Of a stretch of 35,255 nucleotides of DNA, positions 1 to 9,350 are shown one piece after another. Every line of letters starts with the position of its first letter. Positions within the stretch are counted from its first letter, which is position 1. Under the pieces are notes generated by a model, which made no database searches, was not told where the DNA came from, and worked only from the letters and a program-made list of their open reading frames with translations. Both the position numbers and the translations under genes were made by a program. This DNA comes from Stentor coeruleus (taxonomy: Eukaryota > Ciliophora > Heterotrichea > Heterotrichida > Stentoridae), in assembly GCA_001970955.1 (NCBI GenBank), contig MPUH01000780.1:1-35255 (forward strand), given 5' to 3'.

Positions 1-38
1 AATAGATTAGTTTTGAAATAAATATAGTTTTATTACCT
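1..38 (+). repeat. 3'-flank repeat of MORN family, copy 0
   Basis: The first bases of the window closely match sequence just after the stop codons of the MORN copy at 678-2912 (at 2930-2970) and of the fragment at 33864-34124 (at 34121-34160). All share the pattern AGATTAGTTTT, then an A/G-rich stretch, then ATAGTTTTAT. This implies that another family copy on the + strand ends just left of the window. Seen by eye only. Confidence 0.6.
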
Positions 39-210
39 TTAAAAAATTTAACTTAGAGTAGTTTGGATATAAAAAATATGGACATTTTAAAAAAATATAG
101 CATGTTTTCAACTATAATATCATCAATACTTAGAAAAATATTTCATCATATAAAAATCATAATTTTTTTCTATAGACCTGATAATATTAAGTATTCTTTT
201 AAGTATTTTA

Positions 211-249
211 AAAGGTAAATTTGAGTAGAGTACTTTAGTATAATCCTAG
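211..249 (+). repeat. Short dispersed motif, copy 1
   Basis: A 39-base segment that ends TATAATCCTAG matches 34403-34444 with few differences and a 3-base length change. A third, inverted copy lies at 34288-34316. All lie in the 3' flanks of MORN-family copies, so the motif probably belongs to the duplicated unit or to a small element near it. Confidence 0.5.
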
Positions 250-452
250 CAAAAATTAATTTTATAATTTTCTCTTGTAATTTAATCTTTTTTGATTTTT
301 ATGAATAATCATTATCTATGATTTTTTTTTTCTATGTGCAAATTTTTTTTGAATCAACTGTTGAAAATAAAAATATGATTTTTAGAGTGGTATTGGAAAA
401 TTTTGTTTGCAAAAAGTAATTTGATTAATTTTATTTCCTTAGACTAAATTTT

Positions 453-577
453 ATTAAGAGAAAACAGCATAAAAAGTAATAAAAAAATTTAGAATAATAA
501 GTTAAATTAACTAANATTAAGAGAAAACAGCATAAAAAGTAATAAAAAAATTTAGAATAATAAGTTAAATTAACTAA
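453..577. repeat. 62-bp direct duplication around N (assembly join)
   Basis: Bases 453-514 and 516-577 appear identical and are separated only by the single N at 515. Four other N positions in the window show the same arrangement, so this is most likely two overlapping contig ends joined without merging rather than a real tandem repeat. Confidence 0.85.
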
Positions 578-677
578 AATCGAATAAACTATAAATATTG
601 TCTTATTAAGTATATAACTGCTTATAATTTATACCATCACCATTACAACTTATTACTACCGTTAAAGCAATATAATT

Positions 678-2912
678 ATGGGGTGTATTACGGTTAAACC
701 AGAAAACTCAGCATCTACTGTTAGGATAGGTTGCAATAGATATAGAGTGGAATATCTTGATGGGACAACTTATACTGGACAGTTTAAAAAAGGTCTAAGA
801 TCAGGTTTAGGAGAATTCAGAACAAAAGAAGGCGAAGTATACAATGGAAAATGATCAAAAGTCAGGTAAAGGAAGCTATAAATACAGCAATGGAGATGTC
901 TACTCTGGAGAATGGTCTGAAAATAATATAAATGGCAAGGGATTATTTAAATCCGATTCTTGGGGAGAGTATGAAGGAAATTGGATCACAGGAAAAAAAG
1001 AGGGTCTTGGAACAGCGAATTTTAAGAACAAAATTATTTATGAAGGAAACTGGGTAAATAATGAAATGAATGGCAAAGGTAAAATAACTTGGCCTCAAGG
1101 ACATATTTATGAAGGCCAATTCAAGAAAAACTTTATATCAGGTAAAGGAAGTTTAATAATGAAATCTGGAAAAGTTTATACAGCTCCTGAAAATTTAGAA
1201 CCAATTTGGAATTTTGGGAAAATTTTACTTGAAAACGGTGTTGTAATTCCAGATAAAATTTCAGAAATAAATTGCTTATGCATTACATTTGATTGGAGCA
1301 TTTATGAAGGGTTGATAAATTTTAAAGATAATCAAGCGTATAAACTTTTTCTAGACTCAAAAACCAGAAGTTGTGATATTTTGGAATCTTTAACAGGTGA
1401 AGGTACTTTAACTTTTCCTGATGGCAGCTTCAGAATGGGTTCATGGGAGAAATATTTCATGTATTACGGATTTGGAGTTATCTATGTGAAAAATAAAGAA
1501 ATATATAAAGGAACTCTTAAAGATAATATCAAAACTGGATATGGAGCATGCAGATATGCTAATAAAGACATCTACAAAGGTTACTGGAAGGATGATGTAA
1601 AAGATGGTATAGGCAAATTGGTAAGCATATGTGATGAGGAAACTTTCAGAGGCAAATGGAATAATTACACCCGAAAATCAGGAAAATTAGAAGTAGGATC
1701 TGAATATTCGATTATTGGTTATTTCGATAATGAAAAATCAAGAGGGCATTATTCATACGTTGGTAAAAGAGAATCTTATATCGGTTTGCTTATTGGCACA
1801 TGCAGAGAAGGTAAAGGAATGATAATGAATTTAGATGGAAGATTATATAGAGGGGATATTAAAAACAATCGAAGGCATGGCAGAGGGATTTATTGCGGTG
1901 GAGGAAATTATTTCTTAGGCTGCTGGGAAGATGATGAAAAAATATTTGGAGTGAATTCACTTGGCTCTGAAACTCTTTATCACTATCAAAACGATGAGAT
2001 AAGCTCAGAATATAAACCACCAGGGATAGAAGAATACACTGGAGATTACGAAAATGGAATTAGACATGGAAAAGGGACTTGCAAATATGCTAATGGAGAT
2101 GTCTATGAGGGCAATTGGGAAAATGGTAAAAAGCATGGAAAAGGAAAATTTGAGTGGGCTAATAAAAAGTTATATGAAGGAAACTGGGAATTTGACGAAA
2201 TTGAAGGAGAAGGGACTATGATAATGCCTGATGGAAGCAAATATACTGGAAGTTTTTGCAAGGGTGTATACCATGGCAAGGTGAATTGGAAACGTTTGAT
2301 GGAAACGTAATAAATTCAACATGGATTAATGGAGAATCTGAAGGGTTTGCTACTATTCAATATAATAACGGAGATTATTACGAAGGATCTATAAAAAATC
2401 TTCTTAAGCAAGGTAAGGGAACTTTAACTTATCCTGGAGGAAAAATTTATATAGGGTATTTTGAAAAGGATCACTGTCATGGAAAAGGTAAAGAAATATT
2501 TGAAAATGATGAGAAGTTTAAAGGAACTTGGAGAAATGGATGGAAACATGGATTTGGAGTTTACCAAGACGAATTTTATACTAAATTAGAAGGTGAATGG
2601 CAGAGTGGTGAAAAGCGTGGAAAATTTATTATAACTTATAGAACAGGAGAAGTTTTTACTTATTCTTATGGCTCAAAAGATAGCGAAGGTGTTTTAGACT
2701 ATTCTAATTGCAAATAATCATTAGGTGCCGAAATAGATCATCAAGAAATATTGATTAATGATGTTGTCGTTAAAAATGTGACATGGAAAAGTCCAGAAAT
2801 TATTAGGATACAAAAGAAAGTAAGGAAGATTAAAAAAGGCAAGCTACTTTTTTTTTCAAAACCAGAGAAATACCGTATGCTAGTTGAAAGTTATCGTAAT
2901 ACAGAGATTTAA
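678..2912 (+). pseudogene. MORN-repeat protein, near full length, three breaks
   Basis: The frame opens at ATG 678 (MGCITVKPENS) and encodes many MORN repeats (YxGxWxxGxxxGxG pattern) up to a conserved tail ending SYRNTEI at TAA 2910-2912. MORN repeats are known to bind membranes or scaffold cortical structures. Three lesions break it. First, near 850 the frame shifts by one, as if 8 nt were lost between two AATGGAAA direct repeats. Second, near 2280 a single-base deletion follows codons YHG; the MORN register is restored if one base is added. Third, an in-frame TAA at 2715-2717 sits where the fragment at 33864-34124 has CAA (Gln). Long open stretches remain (488 aa between the first two lesions), so decay is recent or some lesions are sequence errors. 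No 15-nt intron repairs any of them. Confidence 0.75.
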
Positions 2913-3263
2913 GATTAGTTAGTATTAAAAATAGATTAGTTTTAAAGTTAAGATAGTTTTATGCATATTAAAAATTTTAAAAAAAAAGTAATTTCTGGTA
3001 GAATTTCCATCTGGATAGTAAAAAAAAAAACTCAAATTTTTTTTACCGAATTTCGTATTGTAAATTGAACTATCCTATAATATTATATAAAAAAACCCAT
3101 AAAACCTTAAATAACTTATATCACACAAACTCAGATATTTTAAATACTTTTTTTAATAACATCCAAATACAATATATAACCATTTTATATCAATAAAAAA
3201 ACTATATAAAATCATTTCATTCTAGCTATAATAAACCTTAAACCTCATCTTACTCTCCAAATT
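2913..3263. other. Intergenic between convergent genes
   Basis: Separates the + strand MORN pseudogene from the - strand TPR gene. Apart from the 3'-flank repeat it shows only A and T runs and a C-rich, G-poor + strand towards the TPR gene's 3' end. No gene seen. Confidence 0.55.
2930..2970 (+). repeat. 3'-flank repeat of MORN family, copy A
   Basis: This lies 17 bases after the MORN stop codon and matches window bases 1-38 and 34121-34160. Homology past the stop shows that the family was duplicated as DNA including its 3' flank, not as a processed copy. Confidence 0.6.
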
Positions 3264-4157
3264 CTAAAAAAAAGAATCATTGATTTCCCTAAAACTAACA
3301 ACCCTATTTTTTTTCAGAAAATTCCTAGCACTATTCCGATCAAGTGAACTCCGATGAAGTTCACAAAAATTATTTATCTTAGAAGCCTTATAAGCAGGTG
3401 TATTACTTCTCAAAGTTAAATATTTCGCCCCAGATAAAGCCTTAGTATTTTTCCCTTGTGCTTCATAAATCATCGGTACTGAAATAAAATCAGGTAAATT
3501 GTTAGTTTTCTTTATAGGAATAGTACTTAAAGGTACTCTATTTTTTAATAATGAATTTTTTGATAATGATTTAAAATCAGAAGAAAAAGAATTCTCGAAG
3601 CTGTTTACTGAAATTTTCATGTATCTGCGTTTGAACATAAGCGAAGATTCACTTTCTGGGCCATTTATTTTTTTTGCAAGTATATAGCCTTGTTTATACA
3701 TTTTATTAGCATCTTCTTTTAAGCCTAAGTATTCATATTCTGCTCCAGCATTCTGTATTGCTATAATTTTCTTAGGGTTTTCAGTTTTTCCGTAGATTTT
3801 TAGAGCTTTTATGCTATATTTTAAGGACTCAGTATGTTTTTTTGCTCTTGAATACATTGCACATGCATTTAGATAACATTCAGCTAATTTTAGAGGTTGT
3901 TTTGTACAGAAATCTCCGGCGAATAAAAATGACTCTGCGGCTTGGGAGTAGTTTCCTTGCTTTTTTAGGATTGATCCATAGTTTGTGTAGGTTGCGTAGT
4001 AGAGCTTTGATTTCTTTAGTGAGGAACTTTTTTCAAGGATTTGTAATGATTGATCAAGGAGCTGATAAGCTGATTTAAAATTCGATTCTTTAAGCATAAC
4101 TAGAGCTTGCTGGTTTAGTGTTTTCACTAGATTTTCAAGTTTATCTGAAGTCTCCAT
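3264..4157 (-). CDS. Tetratricopeptide-repeat (TPR) protein
   Basis: 297 aa, complete, ATG at 4157, TAA stop. Residues about 10-180 form consecutive amphipathic helix pairs with TPR spacing: ALVMLKESNFKSAYQLLDQ, then a repeat with NYGSILKKQGNYSQAAESF, then helices around AECYLNACAMYSRAKKH and IQNAGAEYEYLGLKEDA. This gives at least three to four TPR units. The C-terminal third (about 190-297) is Ser/Lys/Asn-rich and probably disordered. TPR domains mediate protein-protein contacts, and the partner cannot be read here. No signal peptide or membrane segment is seen. The gene is convergent with the MORN pseudogene and tandem with the hydrolase gene at 4509-5594. I cannot assign an orthologue. Confidence 0.85.
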   Translation of the reverse strand: METSDKLENLVKTLNQQALVMLKESNFKSAYQLLDQSLQILEKSSSLKKSKLYYATYTNYGSILKKQGNYSQAAESFLFAGDFCTKQPLKLAECYLNACAMYSRAKKHTESLKYSIKALKIYGKTENPKKIIAIQNAGAEYEYLGLKEDANKMYKQGYILAKKINGPESESSLMFKRRYMKISVNSFENSFSSDFKSLSKNSLLKNRVPLSTIPIKKTNNLPDFISVPMIYEAQGKNTKALSGAKYLTLRSNTPAYKASKINNFCELHRSSLDRNSARNFLKKNRVVSFREINDSFF

Positions 4158-4508
4158 TTACTTAAGAAGTTAAAATTTCAAAAGATTAAGTTATTGGGAT
4201 ATTTAGAATAACAGAAATATAATATAAATACTATCAATGTTTATAAAAAATATAATAGAATTAAACATAATATGTCTTAGAAATAATTTGCAATACAGGT
4301 AGTAAAAATTATGATTTCTTTATACCTTTGAAAGTTATTAAAATTCAAATAGTTTTGCTAATTATAACGAAATATTGATATTTTCAAAAATTTTTTCTAT
4401 TTTACTAATAAAGTCTTCAACACTTAAATAATTTAACACTTCATATTTCTAAATTATTAACACTATATATACCATTTAGTATTTGTATAACTAATAATGC
4501 TTATAACC
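4158..4508. other. Intergenic between two tandem minus-strand genes
   Basis: AT-rich sequence of about 350 bases between the hydrolase stop and the TPR start, so it holds the 5' control region of the TPR gene. No reading frame, RNA gene or distinct repeat seen. Confidence 0.5.
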
Positions 4509-5594
4509 TTATATATTTTCCTCGTCATCATCATCATCATCACTAAGACTATCATTATCTTCTGGTTCCTCAACACCAGCCACAGGTTCTATTGCAATTA
4601 TGTTCTCAGAAGGATTCAACAAGTTTTCTTGAAATTGAATTGCTTCTTCTAATACATGAACTTTAGGTTTAAAATTTTCAACAAAACCTTTAATCTTCTT
4701 ATGTTTCGGTTCAGGTAATATTTCACAATAAAGCGTATTATAAAAAAATATAGCAATAGAATGCATATAATATTCAGGTCTAGGCTCATTGTGATCACAA
4801 TCAACTCTTTTTAAAATTTTCTCTCCAGCATATTTTTCATACATAATCTCCGAATGTGAAGGTAAAATAAACGTATCATTAACCCCTAAAGTAAAAGTTG
4901 CAGGTATAAAGCATTTATCTACAAAATCAATTGGATTAAGTTCATTTATATCGAAATTTGCTTTTTTTCTTATACTTTTTCTAATGAGTTTCAATGCTCC
5001 AGTAAGTAAAAATCCAGGCAATTTGACATACCTTGAAGCTAATTCTTTAGCAAGAACTTTTAATGATGAAAAAGGACTATCAACAACCATTCCTGCAATA
5101 GAATTATCCCTATGACCATGAAGCAAAGCAGTCACTGCTCCCATACTTCTTCCCCAAAGCCCAATAAATGATATCCTACCAGAGTTCCTTAAATATTCTA
5201 CAACTGTTGCAACATCATCTTTTTCATAGAAACCTAAGGAAATATATTCACCTTCTGATAACCCGCAGCCGGCAAAATCGAAACAGAATACACATATTTT
5301 AGCTGGCAAAAGATATTGAACTGCAGATATCGCTTCAATTCGAGAACTACAGTTTCCATGTAAATACACAACACATGGTAATTGTTCAGCAACTCTTTCT
5401 TCATCAATAGGTTCAAAAAATGAACACTCTAAAGTCAATCCTCTAGGGTTTTTCAGCTGTAAATCTGTCCTCTGATAAATCCTGTGTTCAATATCAAATT
5501 TAACTGGGCCAAGGTCTGAAGGAATATACTGATCTCTAGGTGGCCGAATAATAGCTTTCCACAAGTCCTCATATCCTTTTTTCAAAAATGACAT
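4509..5594 (-). CDS. Alpha/beta hydrolase (serine hydrolase, ABHD-like)
   Basis: 361 aa, complete, ATG at 5594. The core shows a full alpha/beta-hydrolase set: the HGN oxyanion region after a hydrophobic strand (about 72-81), the nucleophile elbow GRSMG with Ser150, a probable acid at Asp240 (GVNDTF) and a probable catalytic His268 (DCDHNE). The N-terminal IRPPRDQY segment is, as far as I recall, typical of a large protist family near S33-type hydrolases and ABHD17/ABHD13. There is no clear signal peptide, so it is probably cytosolic or peripherally membrane-bound. An acidic tail (run of Asp, 352-357) ends the protein. The substrate (lipid, thioester or peptide) cannot be read from sequence. 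Its start faces the DHHC gene, with about 136 bp between the two divergent ATGs. Confidence 0.85.
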   Translation of the reverse strand: MSFLKKGYEDLWKAIIRPPRDQYIPSDLGPVKFDIEHRIYQRTDLQLKNPRGLTLECSFFEPIDEERVAEQLPCVVYLHGNCSSRIEAISAVQYLLPAKICVFCFDFAGCGLSEGEYISLGFYEKDDVATVVEYLRNSGRISFIGLWGRSMGAVTALLHGHRDNSIAGMVVDSPFSSLKVLAKELASRYVKLPGFLLTGALKLIRKSIRKKANFDINELNPIDFVDKCFIPATFTLGVNDTFILPSHSEIMYEKYAGEKILKRVDCDHNEPRPEYYMHSIAIFFYNTLYCEILPEPKHKKIKGFVENFKPKVHVLEEAIQFQENLLNPSENIIAIEPVAGVEEPEDNDSLSDDDDDDEENI

Positions 5595-5730
5595 ATTTGA
5601 GTATTTCTAATTCTCCCAAAAAAAAATAACTCACAAACCCGCTTTAGTCTTAAAAATCATATATAAAAACATAACACCTTCCTATAGTAAAATCTTAATA
5701 ATATTTGAAAAAATGAATATAAAAATATAA

Positions 5731-6777
5731 ATGCCAAGAACGACTCCATTAACCTGCAACAAAATCCTCGGGAATTTTTTTGTGATGTTTGTGTTGTCAG
5801 TAATTCTGTTCATTTACTCTAATGTGATGAAAGTATATTTTCCTAGAGTTGATGGTAAAAAATATATAGAATTAGGTGTGAAAGTATTTTTGGGGTGCTT
5901 TCACTTTAGTGTTTTTATGCTGATTTGGTGTTTTTTAAGAGCTATGCTAACTGATCCTGGGATTGTTCCACCTTTGTGGGGTTTTTATATGGGTGATTCA
6001 GAAAACAAACGAAGGAGGTACTGTCTTATGTGCCATGTGTTTAAACCTGAGCGTTGCCACCATTGTTCAGCTTGTAATAGATGTGTTCTTAATATGGATC
6101 ATCACTGCCGTAATATATAAGCAGCTTGGATAAATAACTGTGTAGGGTTTTACAACCGGAAATTCTTCATGCTCTTATTGGTTTATGTTTTAATATCCTT
6201 GTACATGGCTTTGATTTCTATGACTTTCCCAGTTTTCATCAAAGCTAAATATTTAGTGTCCATCCATTCAATCCCTTCATATCACGATATTTACATGCTA
6301 TCGGCTTACTCTTTAAACCTCCTTTTGGTCATGACAATATCTTTGTTTTTTAAGTTTCATGTGAATTTAGTCCTAAGTAACTCTACAACTATTGACAATA
6401 TGGATAAGAAAAATACACAGAAAACAAATATTTATGATAAAGGTTCTAAACTAAATTGGTATCAAGTATTTGGTAAAAATAAACTATTATGGCTTTTACC
6501 TATAACAGGAATATCAGGTAAACCTATAGGCGATGGGGTCATTTGGACCCAAGAAAATAATAATATGGATGAAGAAGTCCCAGGTAATGAGGTTGAGGTA
6601 AGAAAAAGTGTCCCAGGTAGTAGTGAAGCTAGTAAAATAAACTCAAGTCCTCAAATCGGTGCATCAAGTATTGAACGTAGTCAAGCAACTGAGATTAAAA
6701 AAAAAGAAGATATTGACACTAAGCCTTCAACAGACTCATATAGAAAAGTTAATAATAACTACCAAAGCTTAAAGTAA
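5731..6777 (+). CDS. DHHC-type protein S-acyltransferase, one 15-nt intron
   Basis: After removal of the intron at 6110-6124 the protein is 343 aa. It transfers fatty acyl groups from acyl-CoA to cysteines of target proteins at membranes. Features in order: two N-terminal membrane segments (about 11-32 and 50-72), the DPG motif at 75-77, a Cys-rich domain from about 98 with CxxC and HC pairs, and the catalytic DHHC at 123-126. These are followed by PWINNCVGFYNRKFF, which is only readable after splicing. Two more membrane segments follow, then TTID, close to the family's TTxE motif. The hydrophilic tail is Ser/Thr/Lys-rich. It is divergent from the hydrolase gene and converges on the protease gene with only 16 bp between the stop codons. 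Exact paralogue not assigned. Confidence 0.95.
6110..6124 (+). other. 15-nt spliceosomal intron in DHHC gene
   Basis: GTAATATATAAGCAG interrupts the catalytic Cys-rich domain directly after DHHC (phase 1). It contains an in-frame TAA. Its removal restores CPWINNCVGFYN, a near-invariant family motif, which makes this the strongest single proof of 15-nt introns in the window. Confidence 0.97.
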
Positions 6778-6793
6778 ATAGGCCATTTTTTCC

Positions 6794-8714
6794 TTATCTG
6801 CTTTCTACTATTTCAGTAAACTCTTCTTTTGTTAAAGTTTCTTTAGCTAATAATTCAACAGACAATTTTTCAACTAATTCAATCTTGCTTTGNTCTTTAG
6901 CTAATAATTCAACAGACAATTTTTCAACTAATTCAATCTTGCTTTGTATCAATTTCTTAGCCCGCATATAAGACTCGTTTAATATTTCTACAGCCAAACA
7001 GTCAATTTTATTTCTTTCATCATCACCAAGTTTTCCTATATCATTATAAGCTTTAACCCCTAGTTTATCAGAAAAAAGTCCAGCTCNGTATCAATTTCTT
7101 AGCCCGCATATAAGACTCGTTTAATATTTCTACAGCCAAACAGTCAATTTTGTTTCTTTCATCATCACCAAGTTCTTCTATATCATTATAAGCTTTAACC
7201 CCTAGTTTATCAGAAAAAAGTCCAGCTTTAATTGCTTCATAACTCACAAATGTAGCATTTCTTAAATCACTACTACAACCGCTACTAACATTTTCAGTCC
7301 CAAAAAACAGTTCTTCAGCAGCACGTCCTCCCATACAAACATCAATAGTTGCTAAAATTTCAACTTTTTGACTATGTTTATCTTCTTTTGAATCTAAAAT
7401 CGAAGTATGTCCAAGGCTTTGACCTCTTGGTAAAATCGTCACTTTATGTAATTTTGCAGCTCCTTCAGTAAAATATCCAACAATTGCATGACCTAATTCA
7501 TGATATACTGTGCACATTTTCTCAGATTCTGTCATTGTATAAGTTCTTGATACAAGACCGATTTTTATCCTATCTATCGCTTGTTCAAAATCATCAGGTA
7601 AACACATTTCCCTACCTGCTTTAACAGCATTTAATGCAGCTAGGTTTACAATATTTGATATTTCTGCACCTGTCATTCCCATAGTTTTACTTATAATAAT
7701 TTCTTTATCTACACTTTCATGCTTTTGAATTCTTGATAAATACAAATCTAAAATTTCCCCACGACCTTTACGATCAGGTACAGGGATATTGATTTCTTTA
7801 TCAAAACGCCCTGATCGTTTTATAGCTTTGTCTAAGGATTCAGGGAAGTTTGTAGCAGCGATGACAATAATTTTTTCATTAGAAGAAAACCCATCCATTT
7901 CAGTAAGTAATTGATTAAGGCTTTGTTTTGTGTATATACCTGCCATACTTCCACGGTTTGAAGCTAAGGCATCGATTTCATCTATGAATATTATTGCTGG
8001 AGCTGCTTTTTTGGCTTCAGCAAAAAGATTTCGAATACGCTTTGCACCAATACCTACAAACATTTCATCGAATTCAGAGCCTGAACAATAAAAAAATGTG
8101 ACCCCAGCTTCACCAGCAACTGCTTTGGCTAGTAAAGTTTTACCCGTACCTGGCTTACCTGTTAGTAAAACTCCTTTAATCATTTGGGCTCCAGTTTTTT
8201 GATAAAAATGAGGGTTTTTTAAGAAACTTACAATATCTTCAAGTTCTTCTCGGCAGTCGTCTATACCTCTAACATCTTTAAATGACACATTTGAACAGTT
8301 AGTTGAATTTATTTGCTCTGTTAAGTTTAATAAAGAAGAAAAACTATTCCCACCTTCACTGAATTTTTTGTAAATGATATATACTAGGTATGAATAAGCA
8401 CATGCAGTAATGAGATACTTTAGTCTTGAATATTGTTGAAAGTCCGACATGCGTCTCTTAATAAAAATATTATCTTTAGGGATTTCTGCTGATTTATCTT
8501 CTTCAAGCAGATTCAAGTGCTTAAGGGCATAGAAGTATTCTTTTTTGCAATTTATTTCTTCGATCGGGTCAGAAAATCTCTCTTGTTCATAAAGGGCTTT
8601 AACTTCATCAAAGTTCAATCCACGGTTTAGGCTGTAAAGTTTTTGAGATAAAGAAATATTTCTTATCAGACTTCGAAACATTTTATTTGCGAAAATTATG
8701 CTTTCTAATCTCAT
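6794..8714 (-). CDS. YME1: Mitochondrial FtsH/YME1-type AAA metalloprotease
   Basis: ATP-dependent zinc protease, probably of the mitochondrial inner membrane (i-AAA-like, with one membrane segment near 98-115). The N-terminus from Met12 (MFRSLIRNISLSQKLYSLNRG) is basic and lacks acids, like a mitochondrial presequence. Walker A GKPGTGKT is at 186-193, the pore loop FVG at 219-221, Walker B IIFIDE at 241-246, the second region of homology with arginines (RSGRFD) at 300-305, the zinc site HELGH at 405-409 and the third ligand Asp483 in SSDL. The 3' end is broken artificially by the duplicated contig joins around the N positions at 6893 and 7087. Dropping one copy of each gives a continuous 574-aa protein ending EIVESR. 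ftsH-like bacterial origin was considered and rejected because of the context. YME1 versus another FtsH paralogue is inferred from the single membrane segment. Confidence 0.93.
6840..6946. repeat. 53-bp direct duplication around N (assembly join)
   Basis: 6840-6892 and 6894-6946 appear identical around the N at 6893. They fall in the 3' coding part of the protease gene and repeat the residues SKIELVEKLSVELLAK. Keeping one copy restores the frame. Confidence 0.9.
6946..7227. repeat. 140-bp direct duplication around N (assembly join)
   Basis: 6946-7085 and 7088-7227 match with about two base differences (TATTT/TGTTT and TTTTCC/TTCTTC near the middle). They flank the N at 7087. The mismatches suggest two alleles or read errors at unmerged contig ends. 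With one copy kept, the protease frame is continuous. Confidence 0.9.
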
Positions 8715-8826
8715 AAAATAAATGGTGTTGGAATTATTTACCTTTTAGAAGCTTGTTGTAATTTATATAAAAACCAAAGATCTCATTTAGTTAATTAAAA
8801 AACTCTAATAATCTAACACCCTTTAA

Positions 8827-9312
8827 TCACAAAAATTTAACAAGTTCCCGGGCGATGCTCTGTTTAAGATTAATTTTACCCATTGCAAATGCAAAAACCA
8901 TGCATTTTCTCCTATCCCAATAAACTTTATGAATAAGATGCATAATATATTTATGTATTCCTAGTTCATCTTTATCGTAATTTCTAATCCACTGGGCAAT
9001 TTCCATTCCGAAATTGGCCCCATTATCAACAAGTATTTTAAAGCAATTCCATCTATCAAATTCTATACAGATCATTATTGGTGTTCTGTTATCCCAATCT
9101 AAAGCATTAATATCAGCTTTCATACTTATTAGATACTTAAGAAAATCTTCATAACCATATCTGCAAATTTCATGTATTGGTCTACTACCAGATAAATCTT
9201 CATCAACACTAAAGCCGATATTAACTAGTTTTTTAAACTCAGGTATTTTGTTTCCTGCTAAACTGTTCAAGGCTGAAAGTATAGCGAAATTCTTATTTAT
9301 TTCGTAATCCAT
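8827..9312 (-). CDS. Small ankyrin-repeat protein
   Basis: 161 aa, complete. Residues about 42-105 contain ankyrin-type units: SRPIHEICRYGYEDFLKYLI and then NRTPIMICIEFDRWNCFKIL with ADIN and GANF turn segments. About two to three repeats are recognisable, and degenerate helices lie on either side (LVNIGFSVDEDL before them). Ankyrin repeats bind other proteins; no catalytic or membrane part is visible. It lies 38 bp downstream of the hydroxymethylbilane synthase stop on the same strand and upstream of the protease gene. The specific role is unknown. Confidence 0.8.
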   Translation of the reverse strand: MDYEINKNFAILSALNSLAGNKIPEFKKLVNIGFSVDEDLSGSRPIHEICRYGYEDFLKYLISMKADINALDWDNRTPIMICIEFDRWNCFKILVDNGANFGMEIAQWIRNYDKDELGIHKYIMHLIHKVYWDRRKCMVFAFAMGKINLKQSIARELVKFL

Positions 9313-9350
9313 TTTAAAACTTTTTATATTGATTTTATCCTAACATCTAA

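Larger units (their letters stand above)
1..677. other. Intergenic, AT-rich, no gene seen
   Basis: No credible reading frame or RNA gene is visible. It holds the 3'-flank repeat at the left edge, a short dispersed motif at 211-249 and an assembly-type duplication around the N at 515. The rest is AT-rich with long A and T runs. Confidence 0.6.

Noticed and set aside
2256..2310. 15- or 17-nt intron (GTATACC...AAG or GTGTATA...AAG) at the second MORN break
   Set aside because: The 17-nt version would restore frame but delete residues needed for MORN spacing; a single-base deletion keeps the repeat register.
678..2912. Reassigned TAA as glutamine in this organism
   Set aside because: TAA ends many genes at the expected family length (TPR, hydrolase, HMBS, eL14), so one internal TAA in a broken gene is better explained by mutation.
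6840..7227. True tandem repeats in the protease gene
   Set aside because: Each repeat is centred on an N and breaks a conserved protein; collapsing gives a normal C-terminus, so an assembly join is simpler.
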